DNA from: JAAZBV01 sp964460435
Lineage (GTDB): Bacteria > Desulfobacterota > DSM-4660 > Desulfatiglandales > HGW-15
Assembly (NCBI GenBank): GCA_964460435.1
Contig: CAYWRH010000049.1
Location: 1-25,908 of the forward strand
DNA: 25,908 bases
Direction: 5' to 3'
The position numbers and the translations under genes are program-made. The notes under the pieces were generated by a model that ran no database searches, was not told the DNA's origin, and worked only from the letters and a program-made list of their open reading frames with translations. Positions 8,603 to 15,128 of the stretch are shown one piece after another; the stretch's first letter is position 1, and each line of letters begins with the position of its first letter.

Positions 8603-9051
8603 AGAAAGGGTTGGGCTTTAAACATATTTAGACACCTTATACAGACCTGCTTTAAGCCAGGCCATGTTCCTGCCAGGCACCATCAAATAGTCATCACTTC
8701 AAGTTCCTCTTTATTTACTTCATGGGGGAACAGTGCCTATACTGCATTTAATTGATAAATGGGGATAAAACGGGAAAAGTAAAATTTTAAATTAGCGGAA
8801 TCAAATGTCAGGCCCCTGATCCTGCTCAGGTCAGTTGTACCATAAGTTGAGGATTTAGTATGTTGACATACAAAACACTTCTCCATATACTTCAACTTCA
8901 AAAAGGGAATTTATATTAACCAAAAGAATATTTCCCCTGACCCAGACAGGAAATATAAATCTGAAGATCATTTTTAATTTTTCCTGTCATTAAGTGCTGC
9001 AGGAATAACCGCCTTGTAATCCGGGCGGCAATATAGACCGGGAGGCTATAA
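8603..9051. other. Intergenic region carrying the hydrolase-operon promoter and a long leader
   Basis: About 450 bp with no convincing gene on either strand. It holds the strong promoter/operator at 8858-8891; transcription would start near 8898 and give about 150 nt of untranslated leader before the small reading frame at 9052. Several short complementary segments are visible (for example TCAGG-CC-CCTGA near 8810) but none forms a convincing riboswitch or terminator. Reading frames on the minus strand here lack ribosome sites. Confidence 0.6.
8858..8891 (+). promoter_or_regulatory. Sigma70 promoter with overlapping dyad operator, copy 1
   Basis: TTGACA (8863-8868) is followed after exactly 17 bp by TATACT (8886-8891), a near-consensus sigma70 promoter. 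The -35 box lies inside a perfect 14-bp dyad, GTATGTTGACATAC (8858-8871), the expected place for a repressor. The same 35-bp unit recurs at 13927-13961 with only three differences, all in the spacer. It should drive the small frame at 9052 and the operon through 13080. The regulator is not encoded in an obvious way in this window. Confidence 0.85.
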
Positions 9052-9189
9052 ATGATCATTCGTTCAATATACTGTTTGACATTTATCATGATCCTGGCGT
9101 GCGCTCTGCTCGGCTCTAAGGCAATCACTGCCGGGCAGCCGCCTGGGCACGGCCCCTATCATTCAATAAAGGAGATTGACCTATGCTGA
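9052..9189 (+). CDS. Small secreted or lipoprotein-like leader peptide (45 aa)
   Basis: A 45-codon frame with a good ribosome site, GGGAGG, six nt before its ATG. The product starts MIIRSIYCLTFIMILAC and reads as a signal peptide, possibly a lipoprotein signal ending at Cys17, followed by a short polar tail. Its TGA (9187-9189) overlaps the ATG of the next gene (9183), so translation of the two should be coupled. I do not recognise the tail. It could be a real small exported protein, a leader peptide controlling the hydrolase, or a remnant of a longer gene. The promoter at 8858 lies upstream. Confidence 0.55.
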   Translation: MIIRSIYCLTFIMILACALLGSKAITAGQPPGHGPYHSIKEIDLC

Positions 9190-11075
9190 AGAACCAATTT
9201 ATCTTAACTTTAATACTGGGGCTGATGGTGAGCCTCTCTTTCACCTGCACCGTTTTTGCGCTGAACTACACCAATAGGCTTATGAACAAGGCCACTTTCG
9301 AGACACTGGAAGAGGCCCGCTTGAGCAGCCCTGTGGCCATAGCCTCACAGGGGTCAGGCAAGGTGATCTATAAATCGCATCCTGTATTAGACGGCTACCC
9401 CAAAGGAACGACGTACGTGTACCGGTCAGCCAGCCTGTGGAGCGGGCGCGGCAACCGCTTAAATACAAACATCCTGATTTTTACCGATAAATCATTCCAT
9501 GACAAGGATGCAGCGTTTACATACCTGAAGGATCTTGGCCTGATCAAGATCATAGATGCAGCAATCGGCAGTGTGGTGCTCATCACCCCATCTGATCCCA
9601 AAGCCGGTTTTGCTGCTATGGACCAGAAGCACTACTATGCACTTCAGACTGCGATGCTTTCACTCGGGAGCTCAGAAAGATCAAAGGAGGTTGTTACGAC
9701 CTATTCTGACGGCGACTACTTTGGCGGCTTCGGCTTCATTTATGTCATCGGCATCGACGGTGGCGCAACCTTCTTCAACAACTACATTGCCAGCACCATA
9801 GACTACGCCACCCGCTTTGCAGGCGTCCTGCTGATAAACAGCAGGATGGATGATATCCGTCATGTGGCGGGCCCTCTGCCAGCCTATCTCGTGAATGCCA
9901 CTGAAGCTGTTGAGGCAAAGTACAAGGCTGCGAATAAAACCGATGCTGTTAATGGTGCCGCCAAAACCACAACCTTTTTCAATCAGGCCCTGCCGCTTCA
10001 GCAGGTGATCATCCACAGGGAAGCAAGTCCGGATGTGGCAGAGATCATCAGGAGTGCTTATGACGGGATGTTCTCCAAAACCATGCGAATCCCTGTTATT
10101 AAACAGGGGCTGCACAGCGCAGGCACCCCCTATCAGGGATATAACTTTGATCAGGCGCCATATTCTTTGGCCCCCCGGAATGTAGTAACAAACGGTGTGG
10201 CTCCGGATGGCATTTCTGTCTTTTTTCACCAGGAAGATAGGTTCTCCGGCATTAAGTCCAAAACCGGTGAGTATATGCAGACCTGGTATGAGTATGTGCC
10301 AGGCGAGGTTCTCCAGAACAGGGTTGCGAAAGGCACTGTTCCGCTGGTAATAGCACTCCACGGAGGTGGTGACGATCCGCATGCATTTGTTGAGGAGGTG
10401 GGCTGGCTGGAGATGGCGCGCCAGAAGCGGTTTATCATAGTGGCCCCGGAACACCAGGGGCTCTATTCTGATCAGGCAGCCCTTGGAGAATCAATAGCTG
10501 CACTGGCTAAATATATGATGAAGAGCTATCCTGCCATTGACGCTTCGCGTGTATATGCCTCTGGCTATTCTATGGGCGGAGGGGCAACCCTCACTATTTC
10601 AACGAGCTATCCACAGCTGCTTGCCGCAGTTGTAGACATGGCCGGTGCGATGTTCAAATTCACTGATGATATGGAGGAGAAGTTCAAAGACACAGACCTT
10701 CCGTTCATGTACTTGACGAGCGCCTATGACCTTGAGCCCAATATAAACCCGGAAGACAAAAGCCTTTCAGACAATTCACAGGTGCTGATGAATAAATTTT
10801 TGATTTACAATAACATGAACCAGGTCAGCTTTGACTTTAAAGCCTACCCCAAGTGCGGATTTAAGGCTGACGCATGGTCCGAGACCCTGGTGAACAATGA
10901 ACACAGGAACTACACATGGTATCTGAATAACAAAGAGGGTATTCCAATGGTGGCCCTCAGCTATACAGAAGATCTGATTCATGCCCTGTATCCACAGTAC
11001 GCCAGTATGGCGTGGGATTACCTGAGACAGTTTTCACGCGATCAGAAAAGAGGTGTGATCAAATACAATCCTTAG
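9183..11075 (+). CDS. Secreted tandem alpha/beta-hydrolase (PHB-depolymerase/feruloyl-esterase-like), paralog A
   Basis: A 630-residue exported serine hydrolase. Signal peptide residues 1-26 (cleavage after VFA). The C-terminal catalytic domain (~385-630) shows the oxyanion loop HGGGDDP at 393-399, nucleophile elbow GYSMGGG with Ser463, probable acid Asp516, and His600 in LIHALYP; this matches secreted esterase/poly(3-hydroxyalkanoate)-depolymerase-like enzymes. The N-terminal part (~40-300) looks like a second, degenerate hydrolase domain: YVIGIDGGAT at 187-196 sits like a nucleophile elbow but has Asp192 where Ser belongs. The start follows AAAGGAG and overlaps the stop of the 45-aa frame. 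A full-length paralog lies at 19344-21251. Substrate is probably an ester outside the cytoplasm; polymer or small ester cannot be distinguished. It leads the operon containing the MBL and cupin-like genes. Confidence 0.8.
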   Translation: MLKNQFILTLILGLMVSLSFTCTVFALNYTNRLMNKATFETLEEARLSSPVAIASQGSGKVIYKSHPVLDGYPKGTTYVYRSASLWSGRGNRLNTNILIFTDKSFHDKDAAFTYLKDLGLIKIIDAAIGSVVLITPSDPKAGFAAMDQKHYYALQTAMLSLGSSERSKEVVTTYSDGDYFGGFGFIYVIGIDGGATFFNNYIASTIDYATRFAGVLLINSRMDDIRHVAGPLPAYLVNATEAVEAKYKAANKTDAVNGAAKTTTFFNQALPLQQVIIHREASPDVAEIIRSAYDGMFSKTMRIPVIKQGLHSAGTPYQGYNFDQAPYSLAPRNVVTNGVAPDGISVFFHQEDRFSGIKSKTGEYMQTWYEYVPGEVLQNRVAKGTVPLVIALHGGGDDPHAFVEEVGWLEMARQKRFIIVAPEHQGLYSDQAALGESIAALAKYMMKSYPAIDASRVYASGYSMGGGATLTISTSYPQLLAAVVDMAGAMFKFTDDMEEKFKDTDLPFMYLTSAYDLEPNINPEDKSLSDNSQVLMNKFLIYNNMNQVSFDFKAYPKCGFKADAWSETLVNNEHRNYTWYLNNKEGIPMVALSYTEDLIHALYPQYASMAWDYLRQFSRDQKRGVIKYNP

Positions 11076-11108
11076 GAGAGACTATAAATAGATAAAGGGG
11101 ATCATAAA

Positions 11109-11921
11109 ATGCAGAAGATCACTGATAATATTTATACTGAAACGGCTTTTCATGGCTGCAACTCAAGTTTTATAGTGACCAGGGAAGGTGCAGTTGTTGT
11201 TGATACGCCAATGGTGCCTATAGAGGCACAGGAATGGAAAAGGCAGATTGAAACTCATGCGCATGTAAAGTATGTTATTATAAATGAGGCCCATACAGAT
11301 CATTACTGTGGAAGCTGCTATTTGGGAGGGACAGTAATTGGAACAGAAGATACCTATGTTGCTCTCAGGAATGCAAAAATGGATGAACTTGTCAATATGC
11401 TCTCAATGATCGCCCCTGGCACTCCAGAGCCAGACACGAGTTTCTTTTTCAAGCCACCTGAAATCACAGTCGAAAGCGAGGCAATATTACATCTTGGAGA
11501 CCATACAATTAAAATACTTTCAGTGCCCGGGCATACCCCCAGGCAGCTTGCAGTCTATGTTCCTGAAGAAAGGGTACTGTTTACTTCTGACAATATAAAT
11601 CTGGAGATACCAACATTTGTCAGCGCTCTCCCCGGTGAATGGATTAATTCTCTTAACCGTCTGAATGAACTGGATGCAGACTATGTTATACCCGGGCATG
11701 GGGCTGTTTCAGATAAAAAGGCATTTCAAATAATGAAGGAGAAGATACAGTTGTGGGTTGAAGTGGTAGGCAGGGCTGTGAATGAGGGCCTGGATGCGGA
11801 AGAAACGAGTAAGAGAATTATGGAAGCAAAGGAATTTTCAGATATTCCTAAAACAGGGCCAATTGCAGGCTTTGTCAGTGTGAATGTAGAGGCATTATAT
11901 AGAATTATTAAAGGGGAGTAG
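11109..11921 (+). CDS. Metallo-beta-lactamase-fold hydrolase with altered metal motif
   Basis: A 270-residue cytoplasmic protein of the metallo-beta-lactamase superfamily (glyoxalase II/quinoprotein-hydrolase-like). The metal motif reads NEAHTDH (59-65): the usual HxHxDH has Glu60 in place of the first His, while His62, Asp64 and His65 remain. Other ligands are present: His142 in PGHT, Asp161 in TSDN and His197 in PGHG. No signal peptide. Start ATG at 11109 has AAAGGGG about eight nt upstream. It lies 33 bp after the secreted hydrolase and 3 bp before the first cupin-like gene, so all should be one operon. Substrate is unknown; thioester, lactone or ester hydrolysis would fit both the fold and the context. 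Confidence 0.85.
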   Translation: MQKITDNIYTETAFHGCNSSFIVTREGAVVVDTPMVPIEAQEWKRQIETHAHVKYVIINEAHTDHYCGSCYLGGTVIGTEDTYVALRNAKMDELVNMLSMIAPGTPEPDTSFFFKPPEITVESEAILHLGDHTIKILSVPGHTPRQLAVYVPEERVLFTSDNINLEIPTFVSALPGEWINSLNRLNELDADYVIPGHGAVSDKKAFQIMKEKIQLWVEVVGRAVNEGLDAEETSKRIMEAKEFSDIPKTGPIAGFVSVNVEALYRIIKGE

Positions 11922-11924
11922 CAA

Positions 11925-12494
11925 ATGGGTGAATATGATGGGCTATTCTACAAGTTTGAAAAACATGAGACCCACTCCGGGGGCATGCTTCCGCCTGTAC
12001 AGGCCTATTTTCGCGGTGAGTCATGTATATCGGGCGCCCAGATATATCTGCCCTATCGGGCCTATATGAAACCCGGTGTAATTGACCCTGAACCTCATTT
12101 CCATCGCGACGAGGAATATCTTGCCTTTGTAGGACACGATTTACGAAATGCGTTTACATCTTTTGATGCGGAAATTGAGATGTGGCTGGGTGAAGATATC
12201 GACAACATGGAAAAGATTGTTATCACAAAACCAACGATGGTTCGCGTACCGCAGTTCTACTGGCATGGTCCTGTTGAGATTAAGCGGCTTAATCTGCCCC
12301 TGTTTTTCCAGCCGGTGCTGTTCAACAGCAGATATTATGCTATAAAAAAGAGAGAAGACTCATCGGGAAAAACATATTTTAAGACTGTAGTCGAGGGAAT
12401 TACTCCATGCAGGCTGGACGATTCAGATGTATGCTCATTTTGCGGCAAATGCAGTGAAATAGTTGTCACAGGAGTTAAAAATGTCCAGATATGA
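11925..12494 (+). CDS. Cupin-like metal-binding protein with four-Cys tail, paralog 1
   Basis: A 189-residue cytoplasmic protein that I do not recognise as a named family but that has cupin features. PEPHFHRDEEYLAFVG (56-70) supplies a H58-x-H60-x(3)-E cupin motif 1, and VPQFYWHGP with His114 would be the motif 2 ligand. A terminal cluster, Cys162, Cys170, Cys173 and Cys176 (SFCGKC at its end), suggests a small zinc or iron site. Residues 75-100 (SFDAEIEMWLGEDIDNMEKI) are strongly conserved in its neighbour at 12481. The start ATG is 3 bp after the MBL gene, within GGGGAGTAGCAA. The last 14 bp overlap the next gene. Likely a metal-dependent enzyme or sensor in the hydrolase operon; activity unknown. 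Confidence 0.7.
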   Translation: MGEYDGLFYKFEKHETHSGGMLPPVQAYFRGESCISGAQIYLPYRAYMKPGVIDPEPHFHRDEEYLAFVGHDLRNAFTSFDAEIEMWLGEDIDNMEKIVITKPTMVRVPQFYWHGPVEIKRLNLPLFFQPVLFNSRYYAIKKREDSSGKTYFKTVVEGITPCRLDDSDVCSFCGKCSEIVVTGVKNVQI

Positions 12495-13080
12495 TCACCT
12501 GATTCATGAATTCGAAAAACAGTATAATTACTGGGGTGATTTTATGCCTCCCTACCAGGCATATTTCCGCGGGCATGACTGTATGCCCGGTTCAAGTTTT
12601 TATGCCAGTTACCGCTGTTATATGAAGGAGGCGTTTGTCGATATCTGGCCAAACTTTCATTCTGAAGAGGAGTATCTCTGCTTCACCGGGTATGATATGG
12701 TTGATCCCTGGGGCTCCTTTGATGCCGAGATCGAGTTCTGGATCGGGAATAGGCTTGATAAACTGGAAAAATACATAATTACTGAACCGACCATAGTCAG
12801 GATACCACCATACACCTGGCACTGCCCCCTTGAGTATAAACGAGTCACCAAACCTGTCTATTTTCAGGTCCTGAGCATGAGGGGAAAGTTCGGCCCGTTT
12901 TTCAAGAGGACAGAGGCAAATGGCAGAACATACATAGAATATGTCGGCTCAAAAGGGCATAAACCCTGTTCACTGGATGGTTCAAAACAGTGCACCTTCT
13001 GTGGCAAGTGTTTCAGGCAGTCATTGCCGGCTGATGCACCCAAAAACGCTACAGAGGCGGCTGCAAGGTATGTAAAATAG
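12481..13080 (+). CDS. Cupin-like metal-binding protein with four-Cys tail, paralog 2
   Basis: A 199-residue paralog of the preceding gene: both share the opening YDxLxxxFEK, PxxQAYFRG, the block SFDAEIEFWIGN, and the Cys tail (Cys163, Cys171, Cys174, Cys177). In cupin motif 1 the first His is replaced (PNFHSEEEY: Asn58, His60, Glu63-64), while motif 2 His114 is kept (YTWHCP). The ligand change suggests that the pair has divided roles or forms a heteromer. Start ATG at 12481 is chosen over an in-frame TTG at 12463 because CAGGAG lies just upstream and the family similarity begins at this Met. It overlaps the previous gene by 14 bp, implying coupled translation. It is the last gene before a ~310-bp gap. 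Confidence 0.7.
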   Translation: MSRYDHLIHEFEKQYNYWGDFMPPYQAYFRGHDCMPGSSFYASYRCYMKEAFVDIWPNFHSEEEYLCFTGYDMVDPWGSFDAEIEFWIGNRLDKLEKYIITEPTIVRIPPYTWHCPLEYKRVTKPVYFQVLSMRGKFGPFFKRTEANGRTYIEYVGSKGHKPCSLDGSKQCTFCGKCFRQSLPADAPKNATEAAARYVK

Positions 13081-13390
13081 ATAATGGAACCGGGCCACCA
13101 CCTGACTTGATGGCTATTGATCACAGAACTATGTCCTCTTTTACTGGTTCTATCTTTGCTAAGTCGGAAAATCCCGATTTTATCTTAGCGTTCTCTGTAA
13201 TGCCCAGATAGTTCTATCCGGAATATAGCCATTAGCCCTTTTTATAATTTAACACAGCCATAAAACAGTGAAAAAAGTTGCTTTCAGGGTGGAAAAGGTG
13301 TGTTGATCTTCAGTTTGTGCTTGCATTTTATTGATAAGTATTCATAATCCCCCATCAGCTTTATTAACAACTTAAAAAGGAGCGTAAATC
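13081..13390. other. Intergenic region upstream of the HU gene
   Basis: About 310 bp with no supported gene. Its left half is the symmetric element at 13110-13232; its right half is AT-rich and presumably holds the HU promoter, though I could not find a confident -35/-10 pair. Confidence 0.5.
13110..13232. repeat. Nested inverted-repeat element (~123 nt) upstream of HU gene
   Basis: Outer arms ATGGCTAT (13110-13117) and ATAGCCAT (13225-13232) pair perfectly; next inward, AGAACTAT (13125-13132) pairs with ATAGTTCT (13208-13215), leaving a 7/9-nt internal loop. In the centre GCTAAG (13158-13163) pairs with CTTAGC (13184-13189) around the perfect dyad AAAATC-CC-GATTTT (13168-13181). The nested layout suggests either a structured RNA or a small palindromic mobile element. 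It lies after the cupin operon and may also act as its transcription barrier. Confidence 0.6.
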
Positions 13391-13660
13391 ATGAACAAAG
13401 GTGATTTGATTAATGAAGTGGCAAAGGTTGTAAGCACAAAGAAAGAGGCACAGGCAGCGGTGGATTGTATTTTTGATTCCATTACCAAAACACTTAAAAA
13501 GAAGGGGACTGTTACACTGGTTGGTTTTGGTACCTTTAAGGTAAACAAAATGAAAGCCCGCACAGGCCGTAATCCCCAGACCGGTGAAGCAATCAAGATC
13601 AAGGCAAAGAATTCTCCAAAGTTTTTGGCCGGTAAGGCTTTGAAAGACGCTGTGAATTAA
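13391..13660 (+). CDS. HU/IHF-family DNA-binding protein
   Basis: An 89-residue histone-like protein that bends and compacts DNA as a dimer. It starts MNKGDLINEVAKV and carries the family landmarks: LVGFGTFKV at ~45-53, the DNA-inserting arm KMKARTGRNPQTGE with the intercalating Pro (~55-68), and the closing PKFLAGKALKDAVN. Length is typical of HU. The start has AAGGAG eight nt upstream. It has its own terminator (13741-13785), so it is probably monocistronic. An architectural protein inside a hydrolase cluster may be incidental, or may help shape the two similar operators on either side. Whether it is HU or an IHF-like subunit cannot be decided by eye; HU is favoured. Confidence 0.93.
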   Translation: MNKGDLINEVAKVVSTKKEAQAAVDCIFDSITKTLKKKGTVTLVGFGTFKVNKMKARTGRNPQTGEAIKIKAKNSPKFLAGKALKDAVN

Positions 13661-13740
13661 TTGAAAGAAGGGGTTAAAGGTTTCACACCTTAAAATCAGA
13701 ACTCTGAAGTAGATTAATGCCCCGGAAACCTATTTCACTT

Positions 13741-13785
13741 AAAAGGCCTTTGTCCGGTTTAATTACCCGGATGAAGGCCCTTTTA
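13741..13785 (+). terminator. Intrinsic terminator after HU gene
   Basis: The left arm AAAAGGCCTT-tg-TCCGG (13741-13757) pairs with CCGGA-tg-AAGGCC-c-TTTT (13767-13784) around a 9-nt loop, ending in a short T-run. The long stem and position 80 bp after the HU stop support termination. Confidence 0.75.
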
Positions 13786-13927
13786 TTTGCTGCCCATTGT
13801 CAGGCATCTTCACAGGGATATTAAACGGATTTCATATCACCTAAAACAGCACCGGCATCTTGGGGTGGTTATGTAAAAGTCTCCAGATGATCACATTTCC
13901 CGTTTAAAACTCGCAAAGACAGGAAAA

Positions 13928-13961
13928 GTATGTTGACATACAAAACTCGCCTCCATATACT
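13928..13961 (+). promoter_or_regulatory. Sigma70 promoter with overlapping dyad operator, copy 2
   Basis: TTGACA (13933-13938), a 17-bp spacer and TATACT (13956-13961) repeat the arrangement at 8858-8891, with the same perfect dyad GTATGTTGACATAC at 13928-13941. Only three spacer bases differ over 35 bp. Transcription would begin near 13968, about 30 nt before the ATG at 13999. Identity so far above background, next to otherwise unlike leaders, indicates selection for a shared regulator. Confidence 0.88.
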
Positions 13962-13998
13962 CCATTTAATAATAACAAATAAACAGGAGGAAAGGAAA

Positions 13999-14985
13999 AT
14001 GCTTCGAATGGTCAGTCTATTGGTATGTGCATTAAGCATAATCGCAACAAATCTCCTTGCTCAGCCCGGCGGAATGCCCAAAATGGGGCCTATGACAGAG
14101 GGTTCAGGCCCTTATGCTGCGGCTATCGCAGAAGGAGATCCGACTTTACCCAACCATACAATTTATCGCCCAAAGGACTTGAGCCCTTTTAATAAATCAA
14201 ATCCTATGCCGGTGCTCGCATGGGGCAATGGAGGGTGTTCAAGTTCATCACGGATGCACGCAAATTTCCTTGCTGAAGTGGCATCCCATGGTTTTCTTGT
14301 CCTGGCCCTTGGCCCATATGTAGCGGAATCCAAAACCGAAGGCGGCGGCATGATGGGTATGGGAGGCGGCACAAAATCTGCCCAGATGCTTGAGGCTATT
14401 GACTGGGCAACAGCTGAGAACAATCGTAAGGACAGTAAATACTATGGCAAACTGGATCCGTCAAAGTTCGCAGTAGCCGGTATGAGCTGCGGCGGACTTC
14501 AGGCGCTTGAAGTGGCGTCCGATCCCCGTGTTAAGACCTTAATGGTCATGAACAGCGGACTTTTCGGACCTGGTGGCAGGCCTAAAATGGCGCTGCCCAA
14601 AGAGGGAATGCCAAAGACTGGGGCACCTAAAGCAGGCGGAGGCGCCCCGCTTATGGGAATGCCGGAAATCGGCAAGGAGGTCCTTGCAAAACTGCACTCA
14701 CCCACAATTTATATCATAGGCGGGGAGACTGATATTGCCTATCCTCAGGCCATAGATGATTTTGCGAAGATCGACAAGGTTCCAGTCGCAATAGCCAATC
14801 TCGAAAAAGTTGGACATGGCGGCACCTATCATGAGCCCAATGGCGGCGAGTTTGGAGTGGTTGCAGGTGCATGGCTGAGATGGCAGTTGAAAGAGAACAA
14901 AGAAGACGCAAAGATGTTCACCGGAACGGACTGCGGTCTATGTACCCGTAAAGGGTGGAGCTATGAAAAAAAGATGATCCCTTAA
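13999..14985 (+). CDS. Secreted alpha/beta hydrolase, dienelactone-hydrolase/chlorophyllase-like
   Basis: A 328-residue exported hydrolase. Signal peptide residues ~1-22 (cleavage near LLAQ). Catalytic residues: nucleophile elbow GMSCGG with Ser163, probable acid Asp245 in GGETDIAYP, and His273 in KVGHGGTYHEP; oxyanion region WGNGGC near 75-80. Two Gly/Met/Pro-rich loops interrupt the fold (GGGMMGMGGG at ~115-124, and ~190-222). The C terminus has a CGLC pair that may form a disulfide outside the cytoplasm. Start ATG at 13999 is chosen over the in-frame ATG at 13930, which lies inside the promoter -35 region; CAGGAGGAAAGG precedes 13999. The promoter at 13928 serves it, and the SGNH/DUF3237 gene follows. 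Small-ester or lactone substrate is inferred. Confidence 0.8.
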   Translation: MLRMVSLLVCALSIIATNLLAQPGGMPKMGPMTEGSGPYAAAIAEGDPTLPNHTIYRPKDLSPFNKSNPMPVLAWGNGGCSSSSRMHANFLAEVASHGFLVLALGPYVAESKTEGGGMMGMGGGTKSAQMLEAIDWATAENNRKDSKYYGKLDPSKFAVAGMSCGGLQALEVASDPRVKTLMVMNSGLFGPGGRPKMALPKEGMPKTGAPKAGGGAPLMGMPEIGKEVLAKLHSPTIYIIGGETDIAYPQAIDDFAKIDKVPVAIANLEKVGHGGTYHEPNGGEFGVVAGAWLRWQLKENKEDAKMFTGTDCGLCTRKGWSYEKKMIP

Positions 14986-14993
14986 AGTGATAT

Positions 14994-15024
14994 CTGGTAA
15001 GCCCTAATCATTACCAGGGTTTTT
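14994..15024 (+). terminator. Weak terminator or attenuator between two cluster genes
   Basis: CTGGTAA (14994-15000) pairs with TTACCAG (15011-15017) around a 10-nt loop, followed by GG and five T residues. The 7-bp stem is modest; it may only reduce read-through into the next gene. Confidence 0.45.
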
Positions 15025-15044
15025 ATATAGAGGGGGAATCATAA

Positions 15045-15128
15045 ATGAGTAAAAAAACATTCTTTCAGCTCATTACTTATTTATGCTTCCCCTCTTTACT
15101 CATAACGGTCCGGGAGGTTCAAGATTGA
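15045..15128 (+). CDS. Short leader reading frame (27 aa) overlapping next gene
   Basis: A frame of 27 codons with AGAGGGGG upstream of its ATG, ending in a TGA that overlaps the TTG start of the following gene by 4 nt (TTGA at 15125-15128). The product is hydrophobic in the middle (FFQLITYLCFPSLLI). Coupled translation into the weaker TTG start is the simplest role. It has the same layout as the 45-aa frame at 9052, but the two share no obvious sequence. It may equally be chance. Confidence 0.35.
   Translation: MSKKTFFQLITYLCFPSLLITVREVQD

Larger units (their letters stand above)
13661..13998. other. Intergenic region with HU terminator and second cluster promoter
   Basis: About 340 bp without a gene. 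It contains the HU terminator (13741-13785) and the promoter/operator at 13928-13961. The stretch between them has no recognisable feature. Confidence 0.6.

Noticed and set aside
9681..10454. 257-codon minus-strand frame opposite the first secreted hydrolase
   Set aside because: A shadow of a strongly coding plus-strand gene; no protein family features.
13930..13998. Upstream in-frame ATG for the dienelactone-hydrolase-like gene
   Set aside because: It lies in the promoter -35/dyad region and would put 23 residues before a clean signal peptide; ATG 13999 has an excellent ribosome site.
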